Assembly (NCBI GenBank): GCA_014584605.1
Contig: JACTMO010000080.1
Coordinates: forward strand, 80,992 to 144,991
Length of the DNA stretch: 64,000 nt
Direction of reading: 5' to 3'
DNA from: Bacteroidota bacterium
GTDB lineage: Bacteria > Bacteroidota > Bacteroidia > Flavobacteriales_F > PHOS-HE28
Part shown: positions 17,687 through 26,302 of the stretch, piece by piece
Layout of the letters: each line of letters starts with the position of its first letter
Position numbering within the stretch: the first letter of the stretch is position 1
The notes under the pieces: model-generated
Database searches by the model: none
Told to the model about the DNA's origin: nothing
The model's input: the letters and a program-made list of their open reading frames with translations, nothing else
Made by a program: the position numbers and the translations under genes

Positions 17687-17708
17687 GAAGCGCCCACGTG
17701 GGCGCTTC
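17687..17708 (-). terminator. Hairpin downstream of tRNA-His
   Basis: A perfect 9-bp stem (GAAGCGCCC/GGGCGCTTC) with an ACGT loop lies nine bases beyond the 3' end of the minus-strand tRNA. TTCGTTC follows it on that strand. Confidence 0.65.
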
Positions 17709-17717
17709 CTTCATCCG

Positions 17718-17792
<75 letters not shown>

Positions 17793-17821
17793 ATGACCGC
17801 GCCTTGCAGGCAACGGGGCCG

Positions 17822-17829
17822 CAAATATA
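17822..17829 (-). promoter_or_regulatory. -7 element of tRNA-His
   Basis: The minus strand reads TATATTTG, a perfect TAnnTTTG, 29 bases before the tRNA. No clear -33 TTG is seen at the expected distance. Confidence 0.65.
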
Positions 17830-17886
17830 CGTGTCGCGCACTTGCTCCCTGCGCGCCCCTTGGTGCTGCCTACCTTGCGCCGGGCG

Positions 17887-19029
17887 ATGCACGTGCTCCT
17901 GATCCCCAAGTGGTACCCCGGTCCGCGCGACCCGCAGTTGGGTGACTTCATCCGCAAGCAAGCCCTGGCGCTGGCCCGCCACACGCCTGTGAGCGTGCTG
18001 GTGGTCCAGGCCGATCCCGAGGCATCCGCCCCCCTGACCTTGGACGCCGCCGGCAGCGAGGGGTTGTGGGAGGTGCGCGCCACCTACCGCGCCAGCACCC
18101 ATGCCCTGGCGCCGATGCGCAAAGCGTTGAACCTGTGGCGGCACATGCGTGCGGCCACCCGCGGGCTGCGGATGATCGATCGCGATCGTCCACCGGTGGA
18201 CCTGGTGCTGGCGTACATCCTGGTCCGACCGGTGCTGCCGACGTTGTTGCTGCGCCGTCGGGGCATCCCCTTCGTGCTGGCCGAGCAGAGCAGCGCGTTC
18301 CTCGATGGCACGTACGCCCGCACGGGTGTGTTGCACCGGGCGTTCGTGCGGGCCGTGGCCCGGCGGGCCCGCGCCTTCATCGCCGTGAGCCCCCATCTGG
18401 GCCAGGCGCTCGTGCGCCACGGCCTGTGCACCGAAGCACGGGTGGTGCCCAACACCATCCCCGGGCTCGAACGGCCCCTGCCGCCCCAGGGACCTGCGGG
18501 CCATTTCCTGATGGTGGCCGACCTGGTGGACCGGATCAAGCGCGTGAGCGGTGTGCTGCGCGCGCTCGCGAAAGCCCGGAAAGAGGAACCCGCTATCCAG
18601 CTCGCGGTGATCGGCGATGGTCCGGACCGCGCCGACCTGGAGGCGCTCGTGCGCACCCTCGGCCTCACCGACCACGTGCGCTTCCTGGGCCGCCTGCCGA
18701 ACAGCGCCGTGCTCGACCACATGGCCGGGGCCTTCGCCGTGGTGGTGAACAGCCGCGTGGAGACCTTCAGCGTGGTGACGGGCGAGGCGCTGGCCCAGGG
18801 ACGTCCGGTGATCGCCACACGCTGCGGCGGTCCCGAAGCGTTCATCACCCCGATGAACGGACTGCTCATTCCCGTGGACGACGACGCAGCCCTGGCCGAC
18901 GCGATGCTGCAGCTGACGCGACAGGCCGACCGCTACCGCCCCGAGGCTATCCGCGCCAGTGTGAACGAGCGCTACGGCGCCGACGCGGTGGGCAGGACCC
19001 TGCTGCGCACCCTTGAACAAGCCCGATGA
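17887..19029 (+). CDS. Glycosyltransferase family 4
   Basis: The 380-residue protein is a GT-B enzyme. It begins with MHVLLIPKWYPG, a common start of Bacteroidota GT4 proteins. The C-terminal donor domain shows VADLVDRIKRV, an AVIGDGPDR block, and an E-x7-E-like stretch with ETFSVVTGEALAQGRPVIAT. It probably adds a sugar to a cytoplasmic lipid-linked glycan. A TACCTTGC element ends eight bases before the ATG. The ATGA overlap with the next gene begins a three-gene operon with a flippase. Confidence 0.88.
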   Translation: MHVLLIPKWYPGPRDPQLGDFIRKQALALARHTPVSVLVVQADPEASAPLTLDAAGSEGLWEVRATYRASTHALAPMRKALNLWRHMRAATRGLRMIDRDRPPVDLVLAYILVRPVLPTLLLRRRGIPFVLAEQSSAFLDGTYARTGVLHRAFVRAVARRARAFIAVSPHLGQALVRHGLCTEARVVPNTIPGLERPLPPQGPAGHFLMVADLVDRIKRVSGVLRALAKARKEEPAIQLAVIGDGPDRADLEALVRTLGLTDHVRFLGRLPNSAVLDHMAGAFAVVVNSRVETFSVVTGEALAQGRPVIATRCGGPEAFITPMNGLLIPVDDDAALADAMLQLTRQADRYRPEAIRASVNERYGADAVGRTLLRTLEQAR

Positions 19030-20723
19030 GCACCACCGAACCCCGGCTCCGTGTGGGCGTGCTGTGCGACGGCCCCGTGCTGCAGCGCTGGCAGGCCGAA
19101 TGCCTGCGCCAAGTGCTGGCCGAGGAGGGGGTGGGTCTGGTGCTCGTGGTGCGCCCGGAGCCGTCAGCCTCCGCGGCGCGGAGCACGTGGCAGCGCCTTC
19201 GCCGGCATCCATGGCGCATCACCCTGTACCTGCGCTATCGCCGGAGACACTTCAAGCCCGCGGCCATGGAGCCGGTGGACGTGACCGAGCTGCTGCAGGG
19301 CGTGCCGCAGATCGCCTGCGCCGTGGAGAAGCGCGGGCACGGGCAGTACTTCCGTACGCAGGACCTCGACCGCATCCGTGCGCACCGGCCCGATGTGCTG
19401 CTGCGCTTCGGGTTCAACATCCTGCGCGGCGAGGTGCTGGAGGTGGCCACCCACGGGGTGTGGAGCTTCCACCACGGCGACGAGGAGCACTACCGCGGCG
19501 GTCCGCCGGGCTTGTGGGAGCTGTTGCGCGGTGAGCCCGTGATGGGCGCGGTGCTGCAGCGCCTCACCGACAGGCTCGACGGCGGGCGCATCCTCCACAA
19601 AGGATGGTTCGGCGTGGTGGACCATTCGCTCCTCGAGACGGTGGACACCGTGCTGCGCCATAGCGCCGCCTGGCCCGCGCTGGTGATGCGCCGCTTCCTG
19701 GCCGGCGATGCCGACGCGGTACTGGGCACGCCGAGCCGCACCACGGCCCCCATCCTGCGCTATCCGGGCAACTTCACCTTCCTGCGTTTCCTGCTGGTGC
19801 AGTTCCGCAACAAACTGCGCTTCCATCACGCGGGGCTCAACGAGCACGAGGAATGGAACATCGGTGTGCTGTACCGCCCCATCCATCACCTGCTGGAGGA
19901 GAAGCCCAGCCTGAACGTGCGCTGGCTGCCCGCGCCGGCCAGAGGGTCCTTCCGCGCCGACCCCTTCGGGTTCGTGGACCCGGAAGGGCAGTTGCACGTG
20001 CTTTACGAGAAGTACGACCATGCCCGGGCCAAGGGCGAGATCGCCCGGCTGCGACCCAAGCGCGACAACGTGCTCAAGCGATCGCGCACCGTGCTCGACC
20101 TGCCGCAGCACCTCTCCTACCCTTTTGTGCTGCAGCATGAGGGGTGTATCTACGTGATCCCCGAACAGGCCGCCACGGGCCGGGTGCAGCTCTACACCCT
20201 GGACGCCGCACTATCGTCCATGGACCCCGTGGCCACGCTGCTGGAGGAACCGCTCTTCGACCCCACGCCGGTGCATTGGCAGGGGCGCTGGTGGCTCTTC
20301 GGCACCAAGGCCCCGCTCACCAACGTCGAGCTCTTCCTGTACCACGCACCCACGCTCACAGGTCCCTACGTGCCCCACGCCCTGAACCCGGTGAAGACCG
20401 ACATCCGGTCGGCCCGCCCGGCGGGAACACCTTTCGTGCACGAAGGCGTGTTGTACCGACCTGGCCAGGACAGCAGCCGCACGTACGGCGGACGCGTGGT
20501 GTTGCACCGCGTGCTGGAGCTGAGCCCTTCGGCCTTCCGCGAGGAGGCCGTGCGCACCGTGGGGCCGGTGGTGAACAGCTCCTATGCCAAGGGGCTCCAC
20601 ACGGTGAGCGCGGTGGGCGACGTGACGCTCGTGGACGGCAAGCGGACCTTGCGTGTGAAGGACCAGGCCGCACGGGAACGCAAGCGCAAGTGGTCCGTCC
20701 TGCTCGAACGATCGCGCCCATGA
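19026..20723 (+). CDS. Formyltransferase-like / GINT1-type propeller fusion
   Basis: The 565-residue protein joins two parts. Residues 1-260 resemble the formyltransferase fold with a GFNIL block and a SFHHGD...RGGPPG block; the usual catalytic Asn before the first His appears replaced by Ser. Residues 285-565 look like the five-bladed domain of glucosamine inositolphosphorylceramide transferase-like proteins, beginning SFRADPFGFVDPEG. Such fusions occur in bacterial surface-glycan loci and are thought to modify amino sugars. It overlaps both neighbours by ATGA. Loss of the catalytic Asn makes classical formyl transfer uncertain. Confidence 0.78.
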   Translation: MSTTEPRLRVGVLCDGPVLQRWQAECLRQVLAEEGVGLVLVVRPEPSASAARSTWQRLRRHPWRITLYLRYRRRHFKPAAMEPVDVTELLQGVPQIACAVEKRGHGQYFRTQDLDRIRAHRPDVLLRFGFNILRGEVLEVATHGVWSFHHGDEEHYRGGPPGLWELLRGEPVMGAVLQRLTDRLDGGRILHKGWFGVVDHSLLETVDTVLRHSAAWPALVMRRFLAGDADAVLGTPSRTTAPILRYPGNFTFLRFLLVQFRNKLRFHHAGLNEHEEWNIGVLYRPIHHLLEEKPSLNVRWLPAPARGSFRADPFGFVDPEGQLHVLYEKYDHARAKGEIARLRPKRDNVLKRSRTVLDLPQHLSYPFVLQHEGCIYVIPEQAATGRVQLYTLDAALSSMDPVATLLEEPLFDPTPVHWQGRWWLFGTKAPLTNVELFLYHAPTLTGPYVPHALNPVKTDIRSARPAGTPFVHEGVLYRPGQDSSRTYGGRVVLHRVLELSPSAFREEAVRTVGPVVNSSYAKGLHTVSAVGDVTLVDGKRTLRVKDQAARERKRKWSVLLERSRP

Positions 20724-21973
20724 TCCGTCCCGCCATCGGCTCGGTGATCGCGCGTGCGTGGAACACGCTTGCGAACCTGCTGTTGGGTATGGTCGCCGGC
20801 CATCTGCTGGGTGCCTCGGGACTGGGTTCCATCAGCCTGGTGGTGCTGGCCATCACGCTGGTGCAGCTGCTCAACAACGTGGTGGGCGGCGGTGCGCTGG
20901 TCCACCTGGTGCCCCGCGCGCCTTTGCGCGACCTGCTGCGTCCCGCTTACGCCTGGGCGGTGCTCACTGCGGGGGTCGCCTTCGCCGTGCTGTCGCTGGC
21001 ACCCCTGGTACCCCAGGGGCTGTCCGGCCATGTGGCGGCGCTCGCATTGCTGCAGTCGCTCTACACCATCCACCTGAACGTGCTGCTGGGCCGGCAGTGC
21101 ATCGCGGCGTACAACCGCATCACGGCGCTGCACGGCCTCGTGCTCCTGGCGGTCTTTGTGACCCTGGTGCGGATGCCCGGTGGCGCCACCGTCCATGCGT
21201 ACGTGCACGCCTGCTATGCGGCCTTCGCCGGTACGCTCGCCCTGAGCGCATGGGCCCTGGCGCGGCGCGTGTCGGGACCTGCGGTGCCTGCGATGGAGGG
21301 CCTGCTCCGACGCATGGTGATGCAGGGGTTGCACGTGCAGGGTGCGAACGCGATGCAGCTGCTGAACTACCGTTTCGCCTACTACCTGATCGAACATTAC
21401 TTGGGGCTGGCCGCCCTGGGCGTGTATGCCGTGTCCACACAGCTGGCCGAGGGGGCCTGGCTGGTGCCCCGTAGCCTGGGGATGGTGCTGTACAGCACGG
21501 TGAGCAACGAAACGGCCGCCGAGCGGCAGCGGGCGCTCACGCTCACGGTGTTCAAGACCTCGGTGCTGGCGGCTTCCACGGCCCTCCTGCTGGCCCTGCT
21601 GCTGCCCGACGCGGTGTACGCCCTGCTCTTCGGCCCCGAGGTACGCGGGGTGCGCCGGCTGCTGGCGTGCCTTGCGCCCGGCATCGTGGCCATGGCCGCC
21701 TCCCAAGCCTACAGCCACTACTTCAGCGGCGTGGGCCGCAACGTGCACAACGCCATCGGTTCGGCGCTTGGCCTGGTGGTGACCCTCGGCGTGGGGCTGG
21801 TGCTGGTGCTGGCCTGGGGCACCGTGGGCGCGGCGCTCACCGCCTCCCTGGCCTACACGGTCAACGCGCTCTACCAGGCCTGGCGCTTCATGGCGATCAG
21901 CGGGGCAGGTGCCCACGACCATCTGCCGGACCGCAGCGACCTGGACCGGTTGCGCCGGCTGCTGCAGCGTTGA
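20720..21973 (+). CDS. Polysaccharide flippase (Wzx/MATE-like)
   Basis: The 417-residue protein is almost entirely membrane helices (about 12), with the charged N-terminus and the helix pattern of lipid-linked oligosaccharide flippases. It would move a glycan made by the preceding glycosyltransferase across the inner membrane. The ATG overlaps the preceding stop. It converges with bshB1, leaving six bases between the stops. Confidence 0.85.
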   Translation: MIRPAIGSVIARAWNTLANLLLGMVAGHLLGASGLGSISLVVLAITLVQLLNNVVGGGALVHLVPRAPLRDLLRPAYAWAVLTAGVAFAVLSLAPLVPQGLSGHVAALALLQSLYTIHLNVLLGRQCIAAYNRITALHGLVLLAVFVTLVRMPGGATVHAYVHACYAAFAGTLALSAWALARRVSGPAVPAMEGLLRRMVMQGLHVQGANAMQLLNYRFAYYLIEHYLGLAALGVYAVSTQLAEGAWLVPRSLGMVLYSTVSNETAAERQRALTLTVFKTSVLAASTALLLALLLPDAVYALLFGPEVRGVRRLLACLAPGIVAMAASQAYSHYFSGVGRNVHNAIGSALGLVVTLGVGLVLVLAWGTVGAALTASLAYTVNALYQAWRFMAISGAGAHDHLPDRSDLDRLRRLLQR

Positions 21974-21979
21974 GGGCGA

Positions 21980-22705
21980 TCACAGCAACTGCATCACGTC
22001 GGCCACCCCCGGGGCCCGTTGCACCGTGAAGCCTTCGCCGAAAGGCACCTGGATGATGCGCCCCATGGCCCGGTGACGCCCTTCGAGGAAGGGCATGAAC
22101 TCCGGGGTGGCGATGGGGCTCACCGGTTCGGTGCTCTCCGGGTCGTGGAACTGCGAGCGGAAGCAGCCCAGCGCCTCCAGCTTGCGCGACCAGTGCGCGG
22201 TGATGTCCACCACGAGGTCCGGTGCGATCCAGTTGTCCTGCACACAGTGCAGCACGGTCACCGGCCGCCAGGGCTCCTGCGCCTTTCCGCCGAAGTCGGT
22301 CCCCACGCGCCGCAAACCGCTCAGGAAGGCCGCTTCGCCCACCAGCCCGGCGCCCCGCCCGTGGTCCGGATGCCGGTCCTGCACGGCGTTGGTGATCAGT
22401 ACGCGGGGGCGGTGCAGCCGCAGGGCGGTGATGACGCGGAGGAGCGCATCGCGATCGGCCCGGAAGAAGCCGTCGGGCAGCCCCAGATCGTAGCGGAAGT
22501 CGGCGCCGATGACCCGGCGTGCGGCCTCGGCCTCCTCCCGGCGCAGGGTGGCGTTGCCACGGGTGCCCAGTTCGCCAGCCGTCAGTTCCACCAGGCCTGC
22601 GGTATGCCCCTGCGCAATGTGCCGCATCAGGGTGCCGGCACAGGAGATCTCCACATCGTCAGGATGTGCGGTGATGCAAAGGATGTCGACCGGTCCGCCG
22701 TGCAT
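21980..22705 (-). CDS. bshB1: Bacillithiol biosynthesis deacetylase BshB1
   Basis: The 241-residue protein is a zinc-dependent PIG-L deacetylase with metal motif AHPDDVE (from H14) and DRHPDH further on. In Bacteroidota, BshB1 removes acetyl from GlcNAc-malate, the second step of bacillithiol synthesis. bshA lies at the far end of the window, which supports the specific assignment; a general GlcNAc deacetylase is the alternative. The ATG at 22705 is chosen because a CATCTTTG element lies seven bases upstream of it. Confidence 0.88.
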   Translation of the reverse strand: MHGGPVDILCITAHPDDVEISCAGTLMRHIAQGHTAGLVELTAGELGTRGNATLRREEAEAARRVIGADFRYDLGLPDGFFRADRDALLRVITALRLHRPRVLITNAVQDRHPDHGRGAGLVGEAAFLSGLRRVGTDFGGKAQEPWRPVTVLHCVQDNWIAPDLVVDITAHWSRKLEALGCFRSQFHDPESTEPVSPIATPEFMPFLEGRHRAMGRIIQVPFGEGFTVQRAPGVADVMQLL

Positions 22706-22712
22706 GGGGCTG

Positions 22713-22720
22713 CAAAGATG
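22713..22720 (-). promoter_or_regulatory. -7 element of bshB1
   Basis: The minus strand reads CATCTTTG, one mismatch from TAnnTTTG, seven bases before the ATG. The predicted leader is nearly absent. Confidence 0.6.
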
Positions 22721-22764
22721 ATCGGTGCGCCGGGGTCCGTTGGGCATGGTCTATCGCGCGGCGG

Positions 22765-23346
22765 TCAGCGGCCGTTGGCGATCAGCCCGGTGATGGCCGG
22801 GTCCAGCGGATCGGTGCCCGGGCTGAAGACGCCGATCAAGCGGCCCTGTCCGTCCACGAGGTACTTCTGGAAGTTCCACTTCACCTTGCTGTCCTGAGCG
22901 CCGTTCAGGTCCTTGCGCGTGAGCCATTGGTACACCGGGTCGCGGTCCCCGTCCTTCACCCGCACCTTGGCCATCATCGGGAAGGAGACCCCGTAGTTCT
23001 CCTTGCAGAACCCGGCGATCTCCGCGTTGTCCCCCGGTTCCTGCCCCAGGAAATCGTTGCTGGGGAAGCCCAGCACCACCAGGCCCTGTTCCTGATAGCG
23101 CCGGTACAGCTCCTGCAGCTGGGCGTACTGGGGTGTGTAGCCGCACCGGCTGGCGGTGTTGACCAGGAGCACCGTTCGGCCTTTGAACGCCTCGAAATGC
23201 ACGGTATCCCCGGTGATGCCGATGGCCTTGAGCGCGTGGAAGGGGGCCACGGGGGGTACGGGAGTGATCGGGCCCTGGGCGCGACCGCATGCGAAAAGGG
23301 AGAACAGGAACATGACGAAGAGCAGTATCCGGGGCATGGTGTTCAT
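22765..23346 (-). CDS. Lipoprotein glutathione-peroxidase family thiol peroxidase
   Basis: The 193-residue protein has a lipoprotein signal with lipid cysteine C20 and a GPx domain. The peroxidatic residue is cysteine (C68 in NTASRCGYT), not selenocysteine. Q102, W157 and N158 complete the tetrad, and C114 is placed as a resolving cysteine, so thioredoxin is the likely reductant. It acts in the periplasm or outer membrane against peroxides. A CACCTTTG element lies eight bases before the ATG at 23346. Confidence 0.92.
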   Translation of the reverse strand: MNTMPRILLFVMFLFSLFACGRAQGPITPVPPVAPFHALKAIGITGDTVHFEAFKGRTVLLVNTASRCGYTPQYAQLQELYRRYQEQGLVVLGFPSNDFLGQEPGDNAEIAGFCKENYGVSFPMMAKVRVKDGDRDPVYQWLTRKDLNGAQDSKVKWNFQKYLVDGQGRLIGVFSPGTDPLDPAITGLIANGR

Positions 23347-23354
23347 CGGTGCTG

Positions 23355-23362
23355 CAAAGGTG
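23355..23362 (-). promoter_or_regulatory. -7 element of the peroxidase gene
   Basis: The minus strand reads CACCTTTG, one mismatch from TAnnTTTG, eight bases before the ATG at 23346. Confidence 0.6.
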
Positions 23363-23526
23363 GGGACGTCGGCGCCAGGAAGGGCCATGAGCTTCCGAGC
23401 CCCGACCCTGGCATCCTGCGCCAAAGCCAGCAGGGACAAGGGCCGACAGGGTTTCCGGGCCGACCGGCCGGAGCGGAGGGTACCTTTCCGGCATCCTTCT
23501 GCGTAGGAAGGTCCCTAACGACACCC

Positions 23527-24357
23527 ATGAGGACCGTCATCACCCTGACCGCGGTGTGCTGCCTGCTCGCCGCACATGCCCAGCAACAGGTGCGCTTCAC
23601 GCGTTGGGACGCCATCCGTACGGACAACGACCTGGTCAAGGGCCGTGCGGCGAAAGCCGCCCTGCAGGCCACCGGACTGCCCGAGGAGCAGCAGGCCCTG
23701 GTGCTCTCGAACAGCGCCCCGGAGTTCCTGCCCGCCTCGTTGCGCAACGACAGTGCGCGACAGGCCAACGCGCCCTACCTGACCAACTACGTGGCCTTCC
23801 GCGTGTTCAGCTTCCATGAGGACACGGTGCCCTTCACGGTGGTGATGGTGCCTGCCAAGGACAACATCCACATGCCCGAGGACCTGCGTCCAACGGCGGA
23901 CCTGTTCCTGGCCGTGGTGGACAGCGGGCTGGCCGAGGCGACCCAGGCACGGCCACGACCGGAGATCAGTCGGGGGCCGCGTTGGAAGAACCTCCCACAG
24001 GCCACCATCCTGGCCCCCGCCGAAGTGTATGCCACCTATGACCTGGGCTCCGATGCGGTGGCCCGACAGGCGCTCGCCGACGCGGGCATGAGCGTGCCGG
24101 AGATCGAGGCCGTGACCTTCCGCAGCCATGAGCGCAACTGGCCGGACGGCATCGACAGCTTCGAGGAACGCAGCAAGCTTATCAGCAGCTTCGGCAAGTA
24201 CAAGGCGTACGTGGGGGCCTCCTGGGACGACAAGGTGGTGCTGATCGTGCCGGTGGAGAAGAACAAGCGGATGCCCAAGCTGATGCGGCCCTACGTGGAC
24301 ATCTATCTGGTGTACGCCAAGAGTGCTGTCTCGATCAAGGCCCGCAAGCGCAAGTAA
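23527..24357 (+). CDS. Secreted protein of unknown function
   Basis: The 276-residue protein has a signal peptide ending AAHA-QQQ and no membrane segment after it. The rest alternates strands and helices, with two similar blocks, VPFTVVMVPAKDNIHMPEDLRP and VVLIVPVEKNKRMPKLMRP, that suggest an internal duplication. I do not recognise a family. A TACCTTTC element at 23480-23487 may be its promoter. Confidence 0.8.
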   Translation: MRTVITLTAVCCLLAAHAQQQVRFTRWDAIRTDNDLVKGRAAKAALQATGLPEEQQALVLSNSAPEFLPASLRNDSARQANAPYLTNYVAFRVFSFHEDTVPFTVVMVPAKDNIHMPEDLRPTADLFLAVVDSGLAEATQARPRPEISRGPRWKNLPQATILAPAEVYATYDLGSDAVARQALADAGMSVPEIEAVTFRSHERNWPDGIDSFEERSKLISSFGKYKAYVGASWDDKVVLIVPVEKNKRMPKLMRPYVDIYLVYAKSAVSIKARKRK

Positions 24358-24373
24358 CCACCGTGCCGCGGGG

Positions 24374-24381
24374 TAGCTTTG
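24374..24381 (+). promoter_or_regulatory. -7 element of the ccm operon
   Basis: TAGCTTTG matches TAnnTTTG perfectly and ends seven bases before the ccmB ATG. It is the only good promoter seen before the run of genes that reaches 33.1 kb. Confidence 0.72.
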
Positions 24382-24388
24382 GCCCCGC

Positions 24389-25057
24389 ATGCGCCCTGCG
24401 GAGATCCTCGCCCTGATCCGTCTGGAGCTGACCCTGGACCTGCGCCAGCGTGCCGCATGGGCCGGTCTGCTGCTGTACTCGGTGGGCGCCTGCTACATCG
24501 GTTTCCTGGCCCTGCGCAGCGGTGCGGCCACACCCGTATGGAACGCCCTGCTGTGGATCATCCTCCTCTTTGCCGCCTTCAACACCCTGACGCGGGCCTT
24601 CCAGCGCGAGGATGCCGGGCGCCAGCTCTACCTGCACACCCTGGCCGACCCGCGCAGCGTGGTGCTCGCCCGCACGCTGTACAGCATGGGCCTGATGCTG
24701 GTGCTGGCCCTGGTCACCGTGGCCGTGTACGTGCTGCTGCTGGGCGGGCATGCCCTGCGTGAGGCCGATGTGGCCCTCTTCCTGCTCACCGTGGCGCTGG
24801 GCGGCACCGGGTTCGCCGCCGTGCTCACCCTGATCTCGGCCATCGCCGCCCGGGTCGGCAACGGGGTGGGCCTCACCGCGGTGCTCGGCCTGCCGCTGGT
24901 GCTGCCCCTGTTGCTGAGCGCCCTGCGCGCCAGCAAACTGGCCCTCGACGGCATCGGCCTCAACGCAACGGGCACCTACCTGCTGTGGCTGGTGCTGATC
25001 GATGCGCTCACCGTGGCCCTGGCCTACTTGCTGTTCCCCTACCTTTGGCGCGACTGA
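24389..25057 (+). CDS. ccmB: Heme exporter subunit CcmB
   Basis: The 222-residue protein has six membrane helices and the CcmB pattern: an N-terminal amphipathic start, the FAAFNTLTRAFQRED block after helix 2, and LPLVLPLLLSA near the end. CcmB is the permease of the CcmAB complex that drives release of heme-loaded CcmE. ccmA is not in the window. The stop overlaps the ccmC start (TGATG). Confidence 0.93.
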   Translation: MRPAEILALIRLELTLDLRQRAAWAGLLLYSVGACYIGFLALRSGAATPVWNALLWIILLFAAFNTLTRAFQREDAGRQLYLHTLADPRSVVLARTLYSMGLMLVLALVTVAVYVLLLGGHALREADVALFLLTVALGGTGFAAVLTLISAIAARVGNGVGLTAVLGLPLVLPLLLSALRASKLALDGIGLNATGTYLLWLVLIDALTVALAYLLFPYLWRD

Positions 25058-26073
25058 TGAGGCATTGGTGGAAGGCCCTGGCCATCGCGCTGTTGTTGGG
25101 CGTGGTGTGCGTCGGCTTGGGGGTCGGACTGGCCCCAGCCCTGGTGCATGTGGACCGCGACCGGATCGCCCCCGGTGCAGTGGACCTGCGGATCACCACC
25201 TACCGCACCGACCTGCACCCCGGGCAGCCGCCGCAGGTCTGGCTCAGCAACGACAACCAGCGGGTGTGTGCCCGTGCGGTGACGGTGGACGATGCCACGC
25301 ACCTGCGGGCCACCGTGGAAGTGCCCGCCGGGCTGCGCGCCGAGCTGACGCATCTGGTGGTGCTGCCGCCGGGCGGTGACACCCTGGCGCTGCTCGACGC
25401 CTTCTGGACCGAGGCGCGGGGGGCGGGCATCGCGAACAGCCCCTGTCCGGACCGCCATGCCCCGGCCCGGGCGAGCGCCTTCAGCTTCCCCAACCGCAGC
25501 CTGCTCACCGAGAGCATCCGCAACCTGTTCTTCCATGTGCCCATGTGGTTCACCATGATGCTGCTGATGACCATCGGCGTGGTGATGAGCATGCGCCACC
25601 TGCGCTCCGGATCGGCGGACGATGACGGGGCGGCCCTGGCCGCCGTGCGCATGGGCCTGCTCTTCGCCGTGCTGGGCCTGGTGACCGGGAGCATCTGGGC
25701 CCGGGTGACCTGGGGCGACTGGTGGACCAGCGACACCAAGCTCAATGGCGCGGCGGTGACCGCCCTGGTGTATGCCGCCTACCTGGTGCTGCGCGGCTCG
25801 GTGAGCGACCCCCGCAAGGCCGCGCGCCTGGCCGCCGTGTACAACATCTTCGCCTATGCCCTGATGATGGTGTTCCTGATGGTGCTGCCGCGCCTGAGCG
25901 ATTCGCTGCATCCGGGCAACGGCGGCAACCCCGCCTTCAACCAGTACGACCTGGACGACCGGCTGCGCCTGGTGTTCTACCCCGCCGTGCTGGGATGGAT
26001 GCTGCTGGGCACCTGGGCCTGGACCCTGGCCCGCCGGCTGGAACGCCTGCAACGCCTGCATGAACATGGCTGA
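25057..26073 (+). CDS. ccmC: Heme-handling protein CcmC/CcsA
   Basis: The 338-residue protein carries the tryptophan-rich heme motif WGDWWTSDTKLN and the HVPMWFTMM helix of CcmC, which loads heme onto CcmE at the periplasmic face. It is about 100 residues longer than proteobacterial CcmC because residues 26-145 form a periplasmic, strand-rich insert after the first helix. It is tightly coupled to ccmB and overlaps ccmD. Confidence 0.92.
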   Translation: MRHWWKALAIALLLGVVCVGLGVGLAPALVHVDRDRIAPGAVDLRITTYRTDLHPGQPPQVWLSNDNQRVCARAVTVDDATHLRATVEVPAGLRAELTHLVVLPPGGDTLALLDAFWTEARGAGIANSPCPDRHAPARASAFSFPNRSLLTESIRNLFFHVPMWFTMMLLMTIGVVMSMRHLRSGSADDDGAALAAVRMGLLFAVLGLVTGSIWARVTWGDWWTSDTKLNGAAVTALVYAAYLVLRGSVSDPRKAARLAAVYNIFAYALMMVFLMVLPRLSDSLHPGNGGNPAFNQYDLDDRLRLVFYPAVLGWMLLGTWAWTLARRLERLQRLHEHG

Positions 26074-26302
26074 ACGACGGCTCCCCCTGCTTTTTGTCGC
26101 CGCGCTGGCCCCCCTGGGTACCTTTGCGGCCGTGGAAGCACCCTCCTGGCTGGCCGACACCCTCTACGGTTCGGGGCGCATGTACGCCGTGATCGCCGTG
26201 GTGGCCGTGGTGTTGCTGGGCCTGGCGGCCTGGATGGCCGCCTTCGACCGCCGCCTATCCCGCCTGGAGCGTCACCACCGCGACACCGAACGGAACGCAT
26301 GA
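26066..26302 (+). CDS. ccmD: CcmD-like small membrane protein
   Basis: The protein of about 78 residues has two hydrophobic segments and a charged, Arg-rich C-terminal tail. CcmD is a small anchor that helps release holo-CcmE from CcmC. Sequence identity is low in this family, so the call rests mostly on position between ccmC and ccmE. Starts at 26060 and 26066 are both possible; both overlap the end of ccmC. Confidence 0.7.
   Translation: MAERRLPLLFVAALAPLGTFAAVEAPSWLADTLYGSGRMYAVIAVVAVVLLGLAAWMAAFDRRLSRLERHHRDTERNA

Noticed and set aside
22765..23346. Selenoprotein-type glutathione peroxidase
   Set aside because: The peroxidatic position is a cysteine codon in NTASRCGYT, and a resolving cysteine is present.
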